64,000 nt of DNA from contig NZ_AVFL01000001.1 of NCBI RefSeq assembly GCF_000576635.1, forward strand, positions 124,001 through 188,000, in the 5' to 3' direction. Below, one piece after another: positions 1-8,350 of this stretch. This stretch comes from Skermanella stibiiresistens SB22. GTDB taxonomy: Bacteria > Pseudomonadota > Alphaproteobacteria > Azospirillales > Azospirillaceae. Under the pieces are notes generated by a model that was not told the origin of the DNA, made no database searches, and was given only the letters and a program-made list of their open reading frames with translations. The translations under genes were made by a program, and so were the position numbers. Every line of letters starts with the position of its first letter. Position 1 is the stretch's first letter.

Positions 1-1
1 C

Positions 2-184
2 GCGTTCATCCGGCCTTTGTGGATCGACGGGCTACCCGGCTATCTCAGCCGCGAGCGCGACGATGTCCTGCAGACCACCGCGCTCGAGATCGAGAGCGGG
101 CGCATCACCGCCATATACATAACCCGCAATCCCGACAAGCTCAGGCACATCGCGGAAGCCGCCGGCGGGGATCCGGCCCGGTAG
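2..184 (+). CDS. ECF41/SigJ-like sigma factor, C-terminal fragment
   Basis: Only the last 60 codons are inside the window; the start lies upstream of base 1. The visible residues include LPGYLSRERDDVLQTTALEI, then IESGRITAIYITRNPDKLRHI and stop TAG at 182-184. The ending 'ALEIxxGRIxAIYxxRNPDKLRH' is typical of the SnoaL-like C-terminal extension of SigJ/ECF41 sigma factors, which tunes sigma activity instead of binding an anti-sigma protein. The sigma-2 and sigma-4 regions cannot be seen, so the assignment rests on this tail alone. A free-standing SnoaL-like protein is the alternative. Confidence 0.6.
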   Translation, partial: AFIRPLWIDGLPGYLSRERDDVLQTTALEIESGRITAIYITRNPDKLRHIAEAAGGDPAR

Positions 185-255
185 CCGCGCGTTCCGCAAC
201 TTCCAGCTTGATTCCACTGTTTTGCTTCCATCGACGGGCATCCAATTCCGGGGGC

Positions 256-570
256 ATGATGAACCAGCACTGCGTTTCTTGGGACGACGTGGCCGAGGAG
301 ATCTCGGCATCGGGAGTGGCGAAGCGGGTCATACCCGGTTCGCACGCGTCGCTCGTCATGGTTCGGGTGCCGGCCGGGACCGAAGCCGGGCGTCACAGCC
401 ATTCCCACGAGCAGTTCGTGCAGGTGGTCTCCGGGTCCGGCACGCTGGAGACGGAACAGGGCTCGCACGCCTTCGGGCCAGGTAGCGTGTTCCACTTCCC
501 GTCCGACACTTGGCACGCCGCCCGCTTCGACGGCGACACGATCCTGATCGAAACTAATCTGGCCATCTGA
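256..570 (+). CDS. small cupin-domain protein
   Basis: A 104-residue single-domain cupin. The first cupin motif is visible as GRHSHSHEQFVQVVSGSGTLE (metal-binding His and Glu), and the second as GPGSVFHFPSDTWHAARF with a His near residue 92. Such proteins form a small beta-barrel that usually binds a divalent metal; the substrate is unknown. The paired ATGs at 256 and 259 follow a GGGGG run that can serve as ribosome binding site. Reading the frame further upstream gives Arg-rich sequence antisense to nothing conserved, so the cupin start was chosen. It lies 71 bases after the sigma factor fragment on the same strand and may share its transcript. A perfect hairpin follows the stop. Confidence 0.8.
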   Translation: MMNQHCVSWDDVAEEISASGVAKRVIPGSHASLVMVRVPAGTEAGRHSHSHEQFVQVVSGSGTLETEQGSHAFGPGSVFHFPSDTWHAARFDGDTILIETNLAI

Positions 571-583
571 GTACTCATCATGA

Positions 584-606
584 CAGCGCCGTTAGTGACG
601 GCGCTG
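584..606 (+). terminator. hairpin after cupin gene
   Basis: CAGCGCCGT and ACGGCGCTG form a perfect 9-bp stem around TAGTG, 13 bases after the cupin stop. There is no T-run after the stem, so it is a hairpin terminator candidate of the weak type. Confidence 0.5.
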
Positions 607-719
607 TGGACACGCCTAATACTTTCGCACCGCCGGGATTCTTCCGATAGCGAGTCGTGGCCTCGATCGTTTGATATGATCGTGGCAACGACTACTTACA
701 CTGTACGCTGGAGTATCCT

Positions 720-953
720 GTGCGCCGCTTCATCTTCCCCCTCCTGATCATGGTGGCGCCTCCTCTCGGGGGTTGCGCGAACCAAGCTTCCGACATCAAC
801 CCTGGTGTCGGCGGTTTGGGCGTTTCCCGAGGCGAATCGCTGGGCGGACAGGAGAAAATCTCCGATGGAGCCTCATTCCATCGTAGTTGCCCGGCGGGCA
901 GGAGGTGCCCCGATGGTCCGTGGCTTCGTCGGGATATGGCATCCGTTCCTTGA
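720..953 (+). CDS. possible small lipoprotein
   Basis: A 77-codon frame from GTG that begins with a short basic N-terminus, a hydrophobic stretch and a lipobox-like LGGC (Cys near residue 19), followed by a polar tail. The signal-like part is convincing, but the tail after about residue 40 has no recognisable domain and may be out of frame with a decayed ancestor. No homologue is recognised. The rest of 607-1053 shows no other coding signal. Confidence 0.3.
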   Translation: MRRFIFPLLIMVAPPLGGCANQASDINPGVGGLGVSRGESLGGQEKISDGASFHRSCPAGRRCPDGPWLRRDMASVP

Positions 954-1053
954 GAGGACGAGGAACGGCATGGGGCTCTTCATCGCGCGTGAATAATCGT
1001 GATTGGCGTTTGCGCGGACGATCATCATGCGCTATGGTCCCCGCCGTGTCGCT

Positions 1054-1130
<77 letters not shown>

Positions 1131-1330
1131 CTTTCCCGGCTTTTCCGGGTCTAACATCCCGCTAAAATCCCACTACGATGGGCGAAGCGCCCCCGTCAGG
1201 TGTCAGCAAGCGCTGGAGCCTTCCTTAGGATCGTGCTAGCCATCAAAAAATCTATCCTTATGGCGTCAACGAATTGGGTGTTTAAAGACGCGGGACGATC
1301 ACTTCGGCACGACGATGGCGGCAGTCGGAT

Positions 1331-3524
1331 GATGATCCGACGGAAGAGGAACTGGTGCTCAAGGTGGCGCTGGACCCCGCCAACAACGACCGGCTCCAGG
1401 CGGAAGGGGCAGCACCGGCCAAGCTCCATCACCAGAACGTCGTGAACATGCGGTGTACGCTGACGGTGGCCGGGCGGATGGCGGTCCTGATGGAGCACGT
1501 CAACGGGCAGACGCTGGCCCACCACCTCCGGCGCGAGGAACGGCTGTCGCTGGACCTGATCCGGCGGTTCGGCGAGGAACTGCTGAGTGCTGTCGATCAC
1601 CTGGAGGAAAAGGGTGTCGCCCACCGCGACATCAAGCCGGACAATATCGGGATCACCGAGGGCAAGGAGCGCAAGCGCCTCATCCTGTTCGACTTCTCGC
1701 TGACGCGGACCTCGCCGGACAATATCTAGGCGGGAACGCGCCCCTATCTCGACCCTTTCCTGTCGCTGCGGCGGCCGCTGCGCTGGGACCTCAACGCCGA
1801 ACGCTTCGCCATCGCGGTGACGCTGTACGAGATGCTGACCGGCACCATCCCGTCCTGGAGCGACGAGCATAGCGATCCCGCCGCAGTCGGCGCCGAAGCC
1901 GTGATCGAGGCCGACCGCTTCGACCCGCATCTCCGCGACGGGCTGACGGGCTTCTTCACCAAGGCGCTACGCAGCGACGCGCGCGAACGGTTCGACAATG
2001 CCGAGGACATGCAGCGCGCATGGCGGCACGTGTTCGACCAGCCGGCGCTGGAGAAGATCGAGGATGCCGGCTTCGACGCCGTCGCCCGCCGGACCACGGC
2101 GCAGACCTCGATCTCCGAATTGGGCTACGGGATCGAAGCGCAGGACGTGCTCGACCGCGTGGGTATCCATACCGTGCGCGACCTGCTTGCGGTACACCGG
2201 CGCACCTTGCGCTATCTGACCGGCGTCGGCGACCGAATCTGCCGCGAGATCCGCGAGAAGGCGAAGCGTCTGGCGCAACTCCGTCCCGATCTGGTGCCAG
2301 GCGCCCCGGCGCCGTCCGAACCGGGAACGGCGCCGGCGGGCGTCCCCACCGTCGATCGGCTGGCGGAAGTTCTGATCCCGCGCCGGGCGCTGGGCGACGA
2401 GACGGCGGAAGACCGCGCGCTGGCTGTCTTCCTGGGGTTGGAGGCGACCGACCCGCCGCGTGAATGGCCGACGATCGGTCAGGTCGGCAGCCATTGCGGC
2501 ATGGCCCGGACCGCCGTGGTCACCGCCCTAGCCAAGGGGCGTGAACGCTGGCACAAGCAGCCGCTTCTGACGGCATTGCGTGAAGACATCCGCGCCTTGC
2601 TGAATGCCCATGGCGCCGTCATAACCGCCACCGAGCTGGCATGTCAGGTCCTTGCGATGCGGGGCTCGGCGATGGCGGCGGAGGACGAGCGGCTGAGACT
2701 GGCCGGCGCCGTCGTCCGTGCCGCCGCAGATGCCGAGGGCGCCCTGGTCGATCCCCGGTTCCAGTTGTTCGAGGACGACGCGGCGCCGCTGGTCGCCGAC
2801 AGCCTGGAGCTTGCGATCCACGCTCATGCGCTGGGCCGCGAGGCCGATGCCTTGGCGCGCCAGGACCCACCGCTGGCACCGCAGCGCGCGATGGAGGAGT
2901 TCGAGCGTCTGGGCTTGGCCGGAGGGCTCCACCCCGGCCAAGCCCGCCCGGCTGCTGACGCTGGCCGTCGCGACGTCGCGCGATGCCGCGCTGTCGAGCC
3001 GCCAGGAGATCTATCTGCGCGGCATGCCGCCGGAACGAGCATTGCGGCTGGCGCTGGGTTCCCTGCTCGGCCCCCCCATGCTGACCGAGGATCAGCTACG
3101 CGAGCGCATGCGCTGGCGCTACCCGGAGGCGGCCCCGCTGCCGCGCCGGCCGGCGCTGGACGCCCTGCTAGCGGAGGCCGGCGCCGGGCGGGTCTGGCAG
3201 GACGGCGGCCAGGGACCCGGCTACTACGCCGACCGGGCGGCGCTTGGGATGTCCACCGGCGTCAGTTCGCTTCATCGCCACATGACCGAGGGACCGGCGG
3301 TCGATCAGACGCCGGAAGTCGTCGTGGCGCAGCCGCTTGAGGAAAAGCTGACCTATGCGTTCCGCACGGGTGGCTTCATGGCCCTGACCGTGGACGCGCG
3401 GCGCTTCCTGGATGCCGAACGCGTCCTGCTCGACCGCTTTCCCCTGCAACGGGTCAGCTTGGACAAGCTGATGCTCGACGCGATGCGAGCCGCGGTGCCT
3501 GATCTTTCTAGCACCCTAAGTTAG
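1331..3524 (+). pseudogene. decayed PglW/MAD6-like serine/threonine kinase
   Basis: The remnant starts in the kinase N-lobe (VLKVALDPANNDRLQAE, probable ATP-binding Lys), then has a catalytic loop HRDIKPDNIGI and LILFDFSLTR, where DFS replaces the usual DFG. An in-frame TAG at 1727-1729 stops translation, but the same frame continues with AGTRPYLDPFLSLRRP and LYEMLTGTIP. Next comes a helix-hairpin-helix region (ELGYGIEAQDVLDRVGIHTV), then the 'VDRLAEVLIPRRALGDETAEDRALAVFLGLE' type block found in BREX type 2 PglW and the related MAD6 kinase. Near 2920 the reading frame shifts by one and continues as GSTPAKPARLLTLAVATSR to the stop at 3524. The N-terminal NERD-like region of the family is absent. 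It is inferred to be a dead relic of a phage-defence island. No methyltransferase, PglX, PglZ or other partner is present in the window. Confidence 0.75.
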
Positions 3525-3935
3525 AATGACACTGGCTGAACAAGCCACCGCACTCACCTATGAGAGAAGTTTTAGACCTCACGCTAATCTTGACGTGTGG
3601 AACAACATCCTTGACAGTGCAAATCTACATTTGGAGTTAGTAGATGGTTGAGCTGGATCACCAGCCTGCTAGTGTCCCAGAATGGGATCCGGCTGTTCCT
3701 GGACATTTACAGCGGATTGCGTTAAATCTGGATCACTTTGGAGCGTGATGTCGCCCAGCAACGCGAGAACGCCGCTGTAGGTGTTTCAGATTTAGCGCAC
3801 GGCGTTGTAATTGGCACATGACGGCGGAGATGGTTGAATGCTCCTCTCGGTTAGGCAACAAGGTAATCCAGAAATCCGAGATTACGGTGAATAGTCGCTT
3901 CGCTTTATAACCTGTAAACGGTCACTAGATAAACA
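3525..3935. other. gene-free stretch after kinase relic
   Basis: No reading frame with recognisable content on either strand. Base composition drops clearly below that of the flanking kinase relic, which suggests DNA of different origin begins here. Confidence 0.5.
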
Positions 3936-4157
3936 TCATGACAGGACCTCCGTCCCATATGGGCCATCTTGCTGCAGATTGGCTGTTAGGGCGAGTGCGA
4001 TCCGCGTCGCTCGAGCCCGCGAAAGCATGGGAGTACCTTTAGAAGCGCTGATAGTAAATTTTACATACCCCATGTCCTGCAGGACAGCAGCTATGATATC
4101 TATAGAACCGGCATCGACGGTGTCGTTGCACTCGGCTTGCTTGATGATGTTACTCAT
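3936..4157 (-). CDS. small hypothetical protein
   Basis: A 73-residue frame (MSNIIKQAECNDTVDAGSID...) with mixed amphipathic content and no recognised domain. A purine-rich GGGATAAG lies just before the ATG, and a TATACC/CATTAT-like promoter element sits slightly further upstream on this strand. It lies in low-GC DNA with other unrecognised small ORFs. Coding status rests only on start context and composition. Confidence 0.4.
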   Translation of the reverse strand: MSNIIKQAECNDTVDAGSIDIIAAVLQDMGYVKFTISASKGTPMLSRARATRIALALTANLQQDGPYGTEVLS

Positions 4158-4296
4158 GATCTTATCCCGGTATAATGCGCCAAGCTGAACATAGTCTTAA
4201 GAATGTAAGCATGACCCATTCATGATAAGGCTTTTTAGGAGGCGTTTTTGACCATCATCGCTACGCCGTATGCGATGTTCCCGAAAGTTCCTAACC

Positions 4297-4713
4297 TCAA
4301 ATTGATCCCAAATCCTTGTTAGATAGCCAGACTTGGGTTTTGGCTTTTTCAATGATGCTTAACCAAGCCAGCTCATCTGAGCGCGCTGAGTCGATCTGTT
4401 TTACAGGCTCATCCAAGAGGATGGCTAATGACGTATGGTCTGCAATCATGATTGTCGCACAAACCAAGCAATTTGATAATGCGGAACTAAATGAAAAACA
4501 CTGTGCTGATTCAAATGGGCATAAAATATCTTTCCCATTATTGATCCACCAAGAAGCTTGTTGATTTTCCATAAGCATCTTGGCGAGTAGTTCGATTTGA
4601 ACAACATCTTTCGGAAAAACTGATTTTAGAACAAATTCTGTTCTTCTTACAATTGGTTTCATGAAGTGGCGAATCACTACCGCTCGCTGTATTTCATTCT
4701 CTTGCCCATTCAT
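4297..4713 (-). CDS. hypothetical protein, low-GC gene
   Basis: A 138-residue protein (MNGQENEIQRAVVIRHFMKP...) with a balanced globular composition and four Cys, no signal peptide and no membrane segment. GAGTGAG precedes the ATG at a suitable distance. Its GC content is well below that of the copper genes, a sign of transfer from another source. No family is recognised; its length and codon pattern make it more likely to be real than the neighbouring short frames. Confidence 0.5.
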   Translation of the reverse strand: MNGQENEIQRAVVIRHFMKPIVRRTEFVLKSVFPKDVVQIELLAKMLMENQQASWWINNGKDILCPFESAQCFSFSSALSNCLVCATIMIADHTSLAILLDEPVKQIDSARSDELAWLSIIEKAKTQVWLSNKDLGSI

Positions 4714-5024
4714 CAGCTATCTCACTCGTGTTCGGGATTGTCGATAACCTCAGCCGAGCCGACGTTGGTACAAGGACTCAACATAACAAAAATATATGAT
4801 TGTAATCACAGGTTGAGATTTGATTGCGAGCGCGAAAGCGGCTTATTCTATCTTCAAGGTGAACCAGATGGACCTTTTTAGTGAGACCATTTGGAGACAC
4901 TTTACCTTGTGTTCCTATTGGCTGATAGCGTCATGACAACATCATTCAAGCGCCGAGATCACCACTCTGCCACACTCGTAATGCAGAGCTTGTCGTTTAC
5001 GCTGGTTCAACCAACTTCATCCTC
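4714..5024. other. spacer before hypothetical gene
   Basis: No confident gene. The frame of the next gene stays open upstream of its ATG at 5025, giving RNAELVVYAGSTNFILMDIT, which reads like real protein. The true start may therefore lie in this stretch, possibly near ATG 4933 if a frameshift is present. Confidence 0.35.
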
Positions 5025-5492
5025 ATGGATATTACGCCAGACATACGCCTTAGGTTCATGCCCGCCCCTACGTCACTCGCATGCATGTCCCGCCTAGTTA
5101 TAGCAGGCGCAGGATACCCAGCAGCCATGAAGGAATTCATAGACCATCTGATTGAAGTAGCCGAGTGGAGTGACGGCCACTTAGTCGTGCCAACTGCTGT
5201 GTATGATGACGAGCCAGAAGATTTGAATAATAGTATGCTGCGCGCGCATGTTGGTGGCATGGCTGAGCACTTGGCGCGGTTGGCGGGCGGAAATGCTCCG
5301 CCATGGTGCGAGAAGCCCTGCTATTTTCTGCAAGGTACGTACTTCTTGTATGGAGAGCGGTCGCGGCTGTTCCTGCTCGAATGGACCCCGGAGGCTTTCC
5401 GCCGTCGCGGACTTTTCTGTGGCCCAGTTCTGCAAAAGCTGGCCACAGCCTTGCAGATTCCTGCACCTGATGCAGACATTCCACAGGTATGA
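5025..5492 (+). CDS. hypothetical protein
   Basis: A 155-residue soluble-looking protein containing MPAPTSLACMSRLVIAGAGY, HLIEVAEWSDGHLVVPTAVY and FRRRGLFCGPVLQKLATALQ. No family recognised, no signal peptide. No good ribosome binding site precedes ATG 5025, and the open frame extends about 40 codons upstream with protein-like content, so the N-terminus is uncertain and may be truncated or frameshifted. The gene is isolated: neighbours on both sides are non-coding. Confidence 0.5.
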   Translation: MDITPDIRLRFMPAPTSLACMSRLVIAGAGYPAAMKEFIDHLIEVAEWSDGHLVVPTAVYDDEPEDLNNSMLRAHVGGMAEHLARLAGGNAPPWCEKPCYFLQGTYFLYGERSRLFLLEWTPEAFRRRGLFCGPVLQKLATALQIPAPDADIPQV

Positions 5493-5982
5493 ATGAGACT
5501 AGGAGATTGACCACAAACCGTCGTTCTGCTCCTTTTCTGTGTCTGAAGCCTGATAAGCCTGACTATCTTTTACAACCTAAAACCTACTAGGGTTTAGAGC
5601 GCTCTTGGTAGCTATCGAAACGAACCTGGGAACGGAGAGTGAAGTCACCCTTTACTTCAACGGTATCTTCCTGGTCCGGGCCGAGTTCACTGCCATGACC
5701 ATCGTCTTCAATCGATCTTCAAAACTGCGTTCCACAAGGCGAGGGCAAAGCGACCATTGTCAGAAACTTGCCCACCGGTCCATCATTGGTTTTTTGATGC
5801 CGGTGATTGGGACGAAGTTGGTGGCAAGAAGGGGTGTTGGGCATCAGCATATCCTCCCCTTGTCAAACAGAACGAATGAGCGGCACTGCTGAAGCACTAA
5901 GGAGTGGCCGATATCGCAGATCCGGATATCAGGCCACGAATATCAACATGTTGTTGCGATTTTCCAGAATTTACACACCTTT
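5493..5982. other. no gene seen
   Basis: Several short frames exist on both strands but none has a start signal, a family motif or consistent composition. Nothing regulatory stands out. Confidence 0.4.
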
Positions 5983-6963
5983 TCAGAGATCTCCGCAGCC
6001 AGTCAAAAGCCTAGGCTGGATCCTGAAACGCCTGCTCTCCAATCGCTTCTGCGCAATTCGATAGCGCATCCGGTTACTGCGCTTGGCAGCCATTTCGGGC
6101 GCTTCAGGATAAAGATTACTGATTGGTCGTCGCTCTTCGGGCAAGGTATGCAGCATCCTTCCATCCGAGCGGTACTTGTCAATATGGATGAGCCATTCGC
6201 ATAGGTCGGGGTATGAGTACCACATCCTGCCTTTATGCCTAGGTGTGAACTCGGTGTCGCGGATCAGATCCTGGTAGTCTTCGGGGTAGTGGGCGAATTC
6301 CCAGACGATTTGAACCGAGGCTTCGGCGAGTGCCAAGCGTCGGAAGCTGTCCGGAATCGAAAGGATTGCCGCCGTATCTGTCGGCAGGTCGGCCGGCGCG
6401 CCGTAGAAGAAGGAGGCTGTCACTCCAGGGTTCTCATAGCCCAGAACCATCGAAAAAGGGCGCCGGTATTCGTCTTTCAGGCGCTCAAGGATTGCCTGGT
6501 GATGGGGTTCGGTGATGCCGCTTTCGATCTGTTTGCAGCGGACCAGGATGCGTGCGGCCGAGATCCAGGTCACACGATTTTTGTTGCCGTCTGCCAGCAG
6601 GCTGTAGGCATTGCCCACGCCATCCCGCCAATTCTCAAGATAGAAGCCGGACTGCGTTGTGGCGTAGTCCAGGGCGCGCTGCCGTTCCTGCTGGCGCGTC
6701 GTCTTCTGATGCTGACGGATCGACCAAAGGATGGCCGCCAGGGCCGCAGGCACGGCGGCGGCCGTCGCGGTCACAGAGGCTCGGGCGTCTTCCTGCTGAA
6801 AGGACAGGACCCACATTCCCAGCGCAACGGCAGCAAAAATCCAAAGGACCGCATCGGCGCCCCAGCGTAATGTTTTCCTACCTACGCGGTACAGGCAGAC
6901 ATTCGCTCTTCTGGCCATACGCCTTGCAGGGCGTCGGCGCTTCGGGGTCGGAGACGGCGTCAT
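5983..6963 (-). CDS. membrane-anchored hypothetical protein
   Basis: A 326-residue protein. A basic N-terminus (KRRRPARRMARR) is followed by two hydrophobic helices near residues 37-54 and 63-83 (VLWIFAAVALGMWVLSF and a second Ala-rich one), then RQHQKTTRQQERQRALDY, a charged and possibly coiled segment, and about 220 soluble residues rich in Trp, Tyr and Arg. The layout is two membrane helices with a large cytoplasmic tail; function unknown. Its ATG overlaps the stop of the short upstream frame (ATGA), which suggests translational coupling. Codon use fits the high-GC host. Confidence 0.75.
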   Translation of the reverse strand: MTPSPTPKRRRPARRMARRANVCLYRVGRKTLRWGADAVLWIFAAVALGMWVLSFQQEDARASVTATAAAVPAALAAILWSIRQHQKTTRQQERQRALDYATTQSGFYLENWRDGVGNAYSLLADGNKNRVTWISAARILVRCKQIESGITEPHHQAILERLKDEYRRPFSMVLGYENPGVTASFFYGAPADLPTDTAAILSIPDSFRRLALAEASVQIVWEFAHYPEDYQDLIRDTEFTPRHKGRMWYSYPDLCEWLIHIDKYRSDGRMLHTLPEERRPISNLYPEAPEMAAKRSNRMRYRIAQKRLESRRFRIQPRLLTGCGDL

Positions 6964-7154
6964 CGATTATACACTTTGCTGCAGAAGGGACACCCGACCC
7001 GATGAACCATCCAGCGCAGGAACTCGAACTCAAGCATCATCCCTTCCGCGTAGTAGCGTTGATCGGGTTTTTCCCGAAGCTGTGCGCGATGTGCATGCGA
7101 CATAGCCTGGTTTGCCACATCAGGACCACAAAATCCGGAACGATCCCGATCCAC
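6960..7154 (-). CDS. possible small Cys-motif protein
   Basis: A 64-residue frame ending ...FEFLRWMVHRVGCPFCSKVYNR, with a CPFC motif that could be redox active or bind metal. Its stop overlaps the start of the membrane protein gene by four bases. No homologue is recognised, and the start is not supported by a strong ribosome binding site. The coupling to the next gene is the main reason to keep it. Confidence 0.35.
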   Translation of the reverse strand: MDRDRSGFCGPDVANQAMSHAHRAQLREKPDQRYYAEGMMLEFEFLRWMVHRVGCPFCSKVYNR

Positions 7155-7408
7155 AGGCTCCGGATCACAATTTGCTCCAGGGATCCGACATCAACGACGC
7201 GACGCAGCCATAAGGAGTTTCCTCAAATTGATGTATTCAGCGCGCTCATGAGCTCGCGGCAAGTTGCTTGCATGGAGAGTCCCTTTAGATTTAACCCACA
7301 CATCGTGACCAGACTTTCCGATATTTCCCATCTACCGTTACCTCCCATTATCTGGTATGCTGATCTTGGTAAGGGCCGATATGTAGACGTTCTTGAGGGA
7401 ATATCGAA

Positions 7409-7549
7409 ATGGCTAAAGGCAAAGGCGAAGTCACCTCTGCGAAGGCTGCAACCGCAGCCTCCAAAGTTCTCCGTGATCCAAAATCCTCCAAGGCGGCAAA
7501 ATCCGCCGCAGCATCGGCGCTGACCCAGCGGCCGGCCAAGGGGAAGTAG
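7409..7549 (+). CDS. Lys/Ala/Ser-rich small protein
   Basis: A 46-residue protein: MAKGKGEVTSAKAATAASKV, then LRDPKSSKAAKSAAASALTQ and a short Lys-containing end. GAGGGA lies at 7394-7399, ten bases before the ATG. The pattern 'VTSxxAATxASKVLRDxxSSKxxKxxAxSALxQ' matches small orphan proteins seen across many bacteria, often near mobile DNA, with unknown function. The sequence suggests a short helical, basic cytosolic protein. A perfect hairpin follows the stop. Confidence 0.7.
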   Translation: MAKGKGEVTSAKAATAASKVLRDPKSSKAAKSAAASALTQRPAKGK

Positions 7550-7562
7550 CACATAGGTCTGA

Positions 7563-7584
7563 CCGGCAGAGTTGCCTCTGCCGG
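7563..7584 (+). terminator. hairpin after the 46-residue gene
   Basis: CCGGCAGAG and CTCTGCCGG form a perfect 9-bp stem with loop TTGC, 13 bases after the stop. No T-run follows. Confidence 0.55.
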
Positions 7585-7718
7585 CCAGTAAGAGATTCGA
7601 GAACATGCGACGCCCTGCCGTCGATGTTTGGACAGTTGACTCCGGTAATCGTACGCGGCCTGCAGCGTCGTGCGCTACAATGCCCTGCGTTAAATCTGAA
7701 GCGTCCATTCCGGCCCAC

Positions 7719-7919
7719 TCATATGGCGGGCGACATCAAGCTCCAAAGAGATCCAGACTCAACCTGGTCTGCTGCAGCGCGGGTGCCGGCGATGTTGACA
7801 ACATCATCTGGCGCATTGAGCAGCCAACGCCACCTCGACAGCTGCGTAATGATGGTAGTGCTTCTGGCGAAGCCGATTTCGTTGACCCGCGACAGGGATG
7901 ACAAGTGCACCTCGATCAT
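7719..7919 (-). CDS. doubtful small ORF
   Basis: A 66-residue frame (MIEVHLSSLSRVNEIGFARS...) with a protein-like middle, LSRWRWLLNAPDDVVNIAGT. It has no ribosome binding site that stands out and no recognised family. It occupies part of the otherwise empty 7585-8350 stretch and starts back-to-back with the rightward frame at 7918. Confidence 0.28.
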   Translation of the reverse strand: MIEVHLSSLSRVNEIGFARSTTIITQLSRWRWLLNAPDDVVNIAGTRAAADQVESGSLWSLMSPAI

Positions 7920-8139
7920 GCCGATATGGCGTTCGGGCGGAGGGAAACCTCAAGCCACCAACGAGGCTGGCCCGCTAAACTGGCTTGCCGGGAATCGAAA
8001 TGCCTCGAGCGTCCACAAAAATCTTCTCGCGGTCGCACTCCTGGCGTTTCAGTTCGGCTCGGCGATGCTTATCGCCGGCGGTACCGGATGGTTCTACTAC
8101 GGGCTTGGCTGCTGGCGGATGTGGCGCCTGCTGCGGTAG
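7918..8139 (+). CDS. small membrane protein with GCWRM motif
   Basis: The reliable part is the C-terminal half, VALLAFQFGSAMLIAGGTGW followed by FYYGLGCWRMWRLLR: one hydrophobic helix ending in a Tyr-Tyr/Gly-Cys-Trp-Arg-Met signature and a basic tail. The same architecture recurs in the 45-residue protein at 22997-23134 (VYYSIGCWRMARILR). The N-terminal 35 residues from ATG 7918 are less protein-like, so the start may be further inside or the gene may be partly decayed. Function unknown. Confidence 0.4.
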   Translation: MPIWRSGGGKPQATNEAGPLNWLAGNRNASSVHKNLLAVALLAFQFGSAMLIAGGTGWFYYGLGCWRMWRLLR

Positions 8140-8350
8140 CAGGACCAACGGGGCCAGACAGAACGACATCGCAGGTGATCCACGACATTTGAACTAAAAT
8201 CACTGCGTAGACTCTCGATCCTGCGTCGGATTCAGTACCGAAGGAGTGTCTGTGAGTGCGCACTTATAAGTTGGATATGCCAGCGTGTGCTCCCGCAATC
8301 AGGCAGGTGGTATTCTGCAGCGTCACTGCGCCTCGCCCTCTTCAACCTCT

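Noticed and set aside
5605-5892. 95-codon plus-strand frame
   Set aside because: No ribosome binding site, no motif, composition drifts along the frame.
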